The notes under the pieces: model-generated
Databases searched by the model: none
What the model was told of the DNA's origin: nothing
What the model saw: the letters and a program-made list of their open reading frames with translations, nothing else
Program-made: the position numbers and the translations under genes
From: an uncultured Alphaproteobacteria bacterium
Lineage (GTDB): Bacteria > Pseudomonadota > Alphaproteobacteria > Thalassobaculales > Thalassobaculaceae
Direction of reading: 5' to 3'
Assembly (NCBI GenBank): GCA_938028645.1
Contig: CALIMD010000305.1
Span: 1 to 10,523 of the forward strand
DNA length: 10,523 nt
Shown: positions 6,463 through 10,523 of the stretch, piece by piece
Layout: every line of letters starts with the position of its first letter
Position numbering within the stretch: the stretch's first letter is position 1

Positions 6463-7331
6463 CTCATTTTGATAAATTCATAGGAATAGATTGGTCGGGT
6501 GCCAAGGGATCAAAGCAAGGTGGACTGCAAATAGCTGTTGCAGGACCTGATAATGACGTTCCAAAACTTATATCGCCAAACGAGGGTAATTTATGGGGGA
6601 GGGATGACGTTTTTTTATGGTTATCAGAAACTATAAAAAGGGAACGGGCCCTGATAGGGTTCGACTTCGCTTTTGGATACCCTCATCATGATTTAGGGTG
6701 TTATTTCCCAGGGATGAACAAAGATCCCGCTCACATATTCGGTTTGTGGGAACTTATTGATAAGACCTGTAAGGGAGCCTCAAATTTTTATGGAGGATCT
6801 TTTTACAAAAGAAAAGAACTTCCGTTTCATAAATATTTTCTTTCCCCATATGGTAAAGGTGAACTATATTTCCCAAGAAAACGGATTACGGAACTTTTTT
6901 GTAAAAAGGTAACAGCTCCTCATCCAACTATGAAGTGCATCGGTCCTGCAAATGTCGGTACGGGTTCTCTGGCAGGAATGCGTTTTCTTCATAAACTTAA
7001 AAAAAGCCTTGATAAAGAGATAGAAATTTGGCCATTTGAGAAAAAAAGGGGTCGCTCGGTTGCTGTTGAAATATTCCCACGGCTTTACTTTAAGCAATCC
7101 GGGAGCAATCCGCAAAACTGGCAAGATCAAGAAATGATAAATAATGCATTGAAATATTTTGATTCTAAGCCGATACCGCAAGATTGGATCCCAAAGCGAG
7201 AGGATGAGCCAGATGCCCTAGTATCGGCAGCGGCACTCAGAAGTTTAGCATCAAATCTAGCCATGTGGTCGGCTCCAGATGATTACTCTTCAGAGGTGAA
7301 ACTTGAAGGTTGGATATTTGGTGTCACATAG
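6459..7331 (+). CDS. Uncharacterised protein with RNase H-like (DUF429-like) motifs
   Basis: A 290-residue protein of unknown function. The beginning, FIGIDWSGAKG (7-17), is the first beta-hairpin typical of RNase H-fold proteins, with D11. A second acidic strand follows, IGFDFAFGYP (66-75, D69). Later come VEIFPRLYF with E204 and a helix EDEPDALVSAAALRSLA with D249, E250 and D252. Four acidic positions in this order fit the catalytic layout of RNase H/RuvC folds, as suggested for DUF429 proteins; nuclease activity is an inference. The middle (about 80-190) is rich in aromatic and basic residues and holds GPANVGTGSLAGMR. The end is GWIFGV. No signal peptide or membrane segment is visible. It overlaps rarA by ATGA, so production is coupled to it, and crcB follows after 12 nt. 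Codon use looks like its neighbours. Confidence 0.75.
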   Translation: MTHFDKFIGIDWSGAKGSKQGGLQIAVAGPDNDVPKLISPNEGNLWGRDDVFLWLSETIKRERALIGFDFAFGYPHHDLGCYFPGMNKDPAHIFGLWELIDKTCKGASNFYGGSFYKRKELPFHKYFLSPYGKGELYFPRKRITELFCKKVTAPHPTMKCIGPANVGTGSLAGMRFLHKLKKSLDKEIEIWPFEKKRGRSVAVEIFPRLYFKQSGSNPQNWQDQEMINNALKYFDSKPIPQDWIPKREDEPDALVSAAALRSLASNLAMWSAPDDYSSEVKLEGWIFGVT

Positions 7332-7343
7332 AAGGTTAATCTT

Positions 7344-7724
7344 ATGAAAGTTCTCTTGGCCGTTGCTATTGGCGGGGCAATTGGTGCGATTGCGCGTTTT
7401 CAACTATCTCAATTATTTATTAAAAGTTTTAGTGGGGATTTTATATACAATATAATGGTAGCAAATATTGTAGGCTGTTTTTTGATGGGAGTTTGCTACG
7501 AGTCTATGAATTTAAAAATGAATGTTGGTGCAGAGTGGCGGGCCTTCTTTATGGTTGGCGTTTTGGGTGCCTTTACAACTTTTTCTAGTTTTGCTTTAGA
7601 TGTCTTTATCTTGGTAGAGCGCGGAAATTTCTTGAATGCAAGCGTGTATATTTTGTCATCGGTCGTATTTTCCATCGTTGGTCTATTTGTGGGTATTTAT
7701 ATCATGAGAACTATAATCACATGA
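7344..7724 (+). CDS. crcB: Fluoride exporter CrcB/FluC
   Basis: FluC is a small inner-membrane fluoride channel that works as an antiparallel dimer and keeps cytoplasmic fluoride low. The 126-residue product is of normal length, with four hydrophobic segments (about 3-20, 33-53, 67-87 and 97-122). Family motifs are GGAIGAIARF (10-19), VANIVGCFLMG with N41 (39-49) and GVLGAFTTFSSF (72-83). T78-T79-F80-S81 and F83 match the conserved pore and phenylalanine-box region. AAGG (7332-7335) lies 8 nt before the ATG. The gap from the previous gene is only 12 nt, so there is no room for a fluoride riboswitch directly upstream. Expression is probably constitutive from the operon. Its TGA overlaps the next ATG. 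Confidence 0.95.
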   Translation: MKVLLAVAIGGAIGAIARFQLSQLFIKSFSGDFIYNIMVANIVGCFLMGVCYESMNLKMNVGAEWRAFFMVGVLGAFTTFSSFALDVFILVERGNFLNASVYILSSVVFSIVGLFVGIYIMRTIIT

Positions 7725-8728
7725 GTGAGGTACGTTTAATACAGGTTTCATCAGATGATATGGGACTGAGGTTAGATCGTTGGTTTGGAAGATATTTTCC
7801 AAAAGTTGGTTATGGGACTCTTCAAAAGCTGTTAAGGACTGGGCAGGTGAGGGTAGATGGTAGGAGAGCAAAACCAAATTATCGATTAAGTAATGGGGAA
7901 ATTATTAGAATACCCCCTCTTGATAAAGTGTCTTCTATCAGAAAGCCAGAATGGAAAGAAAAGCGAAATAATCGGACCGACAGTGCTTTGGAGCAATTAC
8001 TGAAGAATTCAATCCTTCACATGGATGAGGAGGTTCTTGCTATTTATAAACCACCAGGGATTCCTGTTCAGGGAGGTACGGGGTCTGCAAAACATATAGA
8101 CGGTGCCCTTGATGCTCTAAGATTTGGTTCAGACCAAAAGCCCCGGCTGGTCCATCGATTGGACAAAGATACATCTGGCGTGCTTTTGTTAGGACGAAAT
8201 AGACAGTCGGCAGGCTGGCTTACCCGTGCCTTTCGAGAGCAAACTGCTAATAAAACTTATTGGGGGATAGTAGTTGGTGATCTCCGGCCTTCAACTGGAA
8301 GAATTGATCTCTCGATATCAAAACTAGCGGGAAAGCACGGCGAGAAAATGATGATAGATAGAAAAGAAGGTCAACGCGCCGTAACCGATTATGCTATAAT
8401 AGAGAGGCTCGGTAAACGTGCCTCCTGGCTTGCTTTGCGCCCTCGAACGGGAAGAACCCATCAGCTTAGAGTGCATATGACGGCACTAGGAACGCCGATT
8501 CTTGGTGATGGAAAATATGGGGGTGAAGGAGCTTTCTTAGAGTCGGATGGGTTGTCTCGAAAACTGCATTTGCATGCCCGTGATATCTGTCTCCCGCGTC
8601 CCAATGGGGATCAACTTTTTGTTGAAGCAGTGTTACCGGAACATATGTCGAAATCATGGCATCTTTTAGGGTTTGATATAAAAAATTACGATGACCCCTT
8701 TCCAAATGCGCTTTATAAGAATGATTAG
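7721..8728 (+). CDS. rluC: RluC-type 23S rRNA pseudouridine synthase (RluA family)
   Basis: RluA-family enzymes isomerise specific uridines in 23S rRNA to pseudouridine. The 335-residue product starts with an S4 RNA-binding domain (about 14-68: RLDRWFGRYFP, LLRTGQVRVDG, NGEIIRIP). A linker follows, then the catalytic domain with YKPPGIPVQGGTG, the signature HRLDKDTSG (145-153) with catalytic D148, and RTGRTHQLRVHM. Domain order and length fit RluC/RluD. Alphaproteobacterial proteins next to crcB are usually named RluC, but the target uridines cannot be read from sequence, so the symbol is less sure than the family. It overlaps crcB by ATGA. The 62 nt after its stop hold no obvious terminator. 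Confidence 0.93.
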   Translation: MSEVRLIQVSSDDMGLRLDRWFGRYFPKVGYGTLQKLLRTGQVRVDGRRAKPNYRLSNGEIIRIPPLDKVSSIRKPEWKEKRNNRTDSALEQLLKNSILHMDEEVLAIYKPPGIPVQGGTGSAKHIDGALDALRFGSDQKPRLVHRLDKDTSGVLLLGRNRQSAGWLTRAFREQTANKTYWGIVVGDLRPSTGRIDLSISKLAGKHGEKMMIDRKEGQRAVTDYAIIERLGKRASWLALRPRTGRTHQLRVHMTALGTPILGDGKYGGEGAFLESDGLSRKLHLHARDICLPRPNGDQLFVEAVLPEHMSKSWHLLGFDIKNYDDPFPNALYKND

Positions 8729-8790
8729 AACTAGTATCAGTTGTTGTTTATTTATTTGCCTGATTTGTGGTTGGCAAAAAAGGAAGAAAA

Positions 8791-9486
8791 TTGAAGAGGT
8801 TTTATGAAAAAGTAACAGTCGAGAGGGCTGAAGACTATTTCACTGTTGCCTTGGACGGAAGGCCAATGCGTACTCCTGGTATGAATGTTCTTTCGCTGAC
8901 GACTGAGAAACTTGCAAATAGTATTGCCTCGGAGTGGAGACAACAGGACGCCACTATTAAACCAGATACAATGCCACTTATGTCATTATCGGCGACCGCA
9001 ATTGATAGAGTTGAGCCGCAGAAAATGGAGGTTGTTAAGTCGGTTGTTGCTTACGGAGAAACAGATTTACTCTGCTATCGTGCCTTTGAACCGGAAGAAC
9101 TAGTAGAGCGCCAGAATAACAAATGGCAACCTCTACTAGACTGGGCAAAGAAAGCGATTGGTGCAGAATTACATGTCACTGGCGGTATTATGCCGCTGCA
9201 ACAACCATTGAAATCAATAAATGCAATTCGCGATAAAATAACTCATTATAATGCCTTTAACCTTACTGGATTGCATGAGTTGACCGCAATTTCGGGATCC
9301 GTAATTATAGGTCTAGCTGTGATGGAAGATCATATTGATGTAAACGAAGGTGTTCAAGCCGCACAACTTGATAGTCTCTATCAGCTTGAACGTTGGGGGG
9401 ACGATTCCGAATTAACGTTAACGTTGCAGAACTCTCGACGCGAAATGTTGGACGCTTTTAATTTTATTGCTTTACTGAAAGTGTAG
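8791..9486 (+). CDS. ATP12-type F1-ATPase assembly chaperone (TTG start)
   Basis: ATP12 proteins, known best from mitochondria and found in Alphaproteobacteria, bind the F1 alpha subunit and prevent its aggregation before assembly with beta. From the TTG at 8791 the product is 231 residues. Family-like segments are MKRFYEKVTV at the start, LDGRPMRTPG, the IASEWRQQ region, MPLMSLSATAIDRV, YGETDLLCYRA, and LHELTAISGSVIIGLAV followed by a C-terminal LYQLERWGDD. The frame is open back to a GTG at 8767, which would add eight mostly basic residues. TTG is preferred because AGGA (8781-8784) lies 6 nt upstream and family members usually begin near K-R-F-Y. No membrane segment is visible, so it is cytoplasmic. 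It sits 62 nt after rluC and 78 nt before pccB. Confidence 0.88.
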   Translation: MKRFYEKVTVERAEDYFTVALDGRPMRTPGMNVLSLTTEKLANSIASEWRQQDATIKPDTMPLMSLSATAIDRVEPQKMEVVKSVVAYGETDLLCYRAFEPEELVERQNNKWQPLLDWAKKAIGAELHVTGGIMPLQQPLKSINAIRDKITHYNAFNLTGLHELTAISGSVIIGLAVMEDHIDVNEGVQAAQLDSLYQLERWGDDSELTLTLQNSRREMLDAFNFIALLKV

Positions 9487-9487
9487 A

Positions 9488-9516
9488 GTGAAAATAATTA
9501 AAGAAGTGTATATGAT
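9488..9516 (+). promoter_or_regulatory. Possible promoter for pccB
   Basis: GTGAAA (9488-9493) and TATGAT (9511-9516) are 17 bp apart in the 78-nt gap before pccB. They match the housekeeping consensus at 4 of 6 and 5 of 6 positions. The region is AT-rich, so such a match could arise by chance. A separate promoter would make sense because pccB starts a new function, but this is weak evidence. Confidence 0.3.
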
Positions 9517-9564
9517 ATAGGGCCATAGGCTTTTTCGATAAATTTTGAGATACGGTGGTTTGAA

Positions 9565-10523
9565 ATGCAAGATATTATAGCGAGTTTAGAAGCGAAAAGG
9601 GAGGAAGCTCGCGAGGGTGGTGGGAAACGTCGTATCGATGCCCAGCATAAAAAAGGAAAGCTGACAGCTCGCGAACGAATAGATGTTCTCTTTGATGAGG
9701 GTTCATTTGAAGAATGGGATATGTTTGTAGAACACCGGTGTAATGATTTTGGAATGGCCTCAGAAAAGATACCTGGGGATGGAGTTGTCACAGGTTTTGG
9801 TACCATAAATGGGCGTCTAAGTTTTGTGTTTAGCCAGGACTTCACAGTTTTTGGTGGAGCTTTATCAGAGGCCCATGCAGAGAAAATTTGCAAAATCATG
9901 GATCAGGCAATGAAGGTCGGGGCACCAGTGATAGGATTAAATGACTCAGGGGGAGCTAGAATACAAGAAGGTGTCGCGTCACTTGGAGGATACGCCGAGG
10001 TTTTTCAGCGAAACGTTCTCGCATCGGGAGTAGTGCCTCAAATTTCTATGGTTATGGGGCCGTGTGCTGGTGGCGCTGTTTATTCTCCGGCAATGACAGA
10101 TTTTATTTTCATGGTGCAGGATAGTTCTTATATGTTTGTAACGGGTCCAGATGTAGTAAAGACGGTAACTCATGAGACTGTTACGCATGAGGAACTCGGA
10201 GGGGCCACAACGCATTCCAGCAAATCTGGAGTTGCAGACTTATCCTTTGAGAATGATGTTGAGGCATTATTCCAACTTCGGCGTTTTATGGATTTTTTAC
10301 CAAGTTCCAATAAAGAACAGCCGCCAACTAGGGAGACAGTGGACCCTGCGGAAAGGCCTGAGCCATCCTTAAATACTCTAATTCCCAATAACGCGAATAA
10401 GCCTTATGATATGAGAGAGCTCGTTTTGAAGGTGGTGGATGAGGAAGATTTTTTTGAAATTCAGCCAAACTTTGCTGCTAACATTCTGATTGGCTTTGGG
10501 CGTCTTCAAGGTTCAACCATAGG
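9565..10523 (+). CDS. pccB: Propionyl-CoA carboxylase beta chain, N-terminal part (3' end outside window)
   Basis: PccB is the carboxyltransferase subunit that moves the carboxyl group from biotin to propionyl-CoA, giving methylmalonyl-CoA for odd-chain fatty acid, branched amino acid and propionate use. 319 complete codons are present; the family is about 510 residues, so roughly 60% is seen. Visible motifs are KKGKLTARERIDVLFDEGSF near 29-48, IPGDGVVTGFGTI, FSQDFTVFGGALSEAHAEKI (as seen), NDSGGARIQEG (126-136), and GPCAGGAVYSPAMTDF (from G165), which supplies the oxyanion-hole glycines. VTGPDVVKTVT follows. The sequence then enters the second carboxyltransferase half. The ATG at 9565 has a weak GGTGG (9553-9557) upstream. 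Acetyl-CoA or methylcrotonyl-CoA carboxylase relatives are less likely because these motifs follow PccB closely. Confidence 0.95.
   Translation, partial: MQDIIASLEAKREEAREGGGKRRIDAQHKKGKLTARERIDVLFDEGSFEEWDMFVEHRCNDFGMASEKIPGDGVVTGFGTINGRLSFVFSQDFTVFGGALSEAHAEKICKIMDQAMKVGAPVIGLNDSGGARIQEGVASLGGYAEVFQRNVLASGVVPQISMVMGPCAGGAVYSPAMTDFIFMVQDSSYMFVTGPDVVKTVTHETVTHEELGGATTHSSKSGVADLSFENDVEALFQLRRFMDFLPSSNKEQPPTRETVDPAERPEPSLNTLIPNNANKPYDMRELVLKVVDEEDFFEIQPNFAANILIGFGRLQGSTI

Noticed and set aside
7329..7343. Fluoride riboswitch upstream of crcB
   Set aside because: Only 12 nt separate crcB from the previous gene, too short for the aptamer, and no conserved pattern was seen.
9412..9424. TTAACGTTAACGTT-like direct/inverted repeat
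   Set aside because: It lies inside the ATP12 coding sequence, where it encodes a Leu-Thr alternation, and needs no other explanation.
9519..9535. Small GCC-ATA-GGC hairpin followed by TTTTT before pccB
   Set aside because: The stem has only three Watson-Crick GC pairs plus wobbles, and the T-run would be part of the stem. Too weak to call a terminator.
9498..9899. 133-codon minus-strand frame at the start of pccB
   Set aside because: It lies antisense to clear PccB motifs, and its serine/proline-rich product looks like reverse translation of a coding strand.

Overview
The window looks like a stretch of alphaproteobacterial chromosome with a rather AT-leaning base composition. Two things point there. 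First, the gene order secY-adk-rpsM-rpsK-rpoA-rplQ, with no rpsD between rpsK and rpoA. Second, genes typical of that class follow: a DegP-type protease, rarA, crcB, an RluC-type pseudouridine synthase, an ATP12-type F1-ATPase assembly chaperone and a propionyl-CoA carboxylase beta chain. The set resembles Rhodospirillales-like or related lineages, but order or genus cannot be fixed from this sequence. Every gene is on the + strand, and no transposon, phage, CRISPR, tRNA or rRNA was found.

Positions 1-3536 are the 3' end of the large ribosomal protein locus: the SecY C-terminus, adenylate kinase, S13, S11, RNA polymerase alpha and L17. A near-consensus sigma-70 type promoter lies between adk and rpsM. 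A short AT-rich hairpin lies between rpsK and rpoA. Two inverted repeats after rplQ probably mark the end of the locus.

Positions 3663-8728 are a tightly packed run: periplasmic protease, RarA, an uncharacterised protein with RNase H-like (DUF429-like) motifs, fluoride channel CrcB/FluC and a 23S rRNA pseudouridine synthase. Junctions are a 4-nt gap, an ATGA overlap, a 12-nt gap and another ATGA overlap, so this is probably one transcript. The products share no pathway; the linkage looks like conserved housekeeping synteny.

Positions 8791-10523 hold the ATP12 chaperone and the first 319 codons of pccB, which runs off the right edge.

Most of the window is ordinary core genome. No convincing new multi-gene system was seen. 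The best candidate for something undescribed is the 290-residue protein translationally coupled to rarA. Smaller points are the rpsM promoter and leader, TTG starts for rpsM and the ATP12 gene, the unusually long pre-signal region of the protease, and the rpsK-rpoA hairpin.
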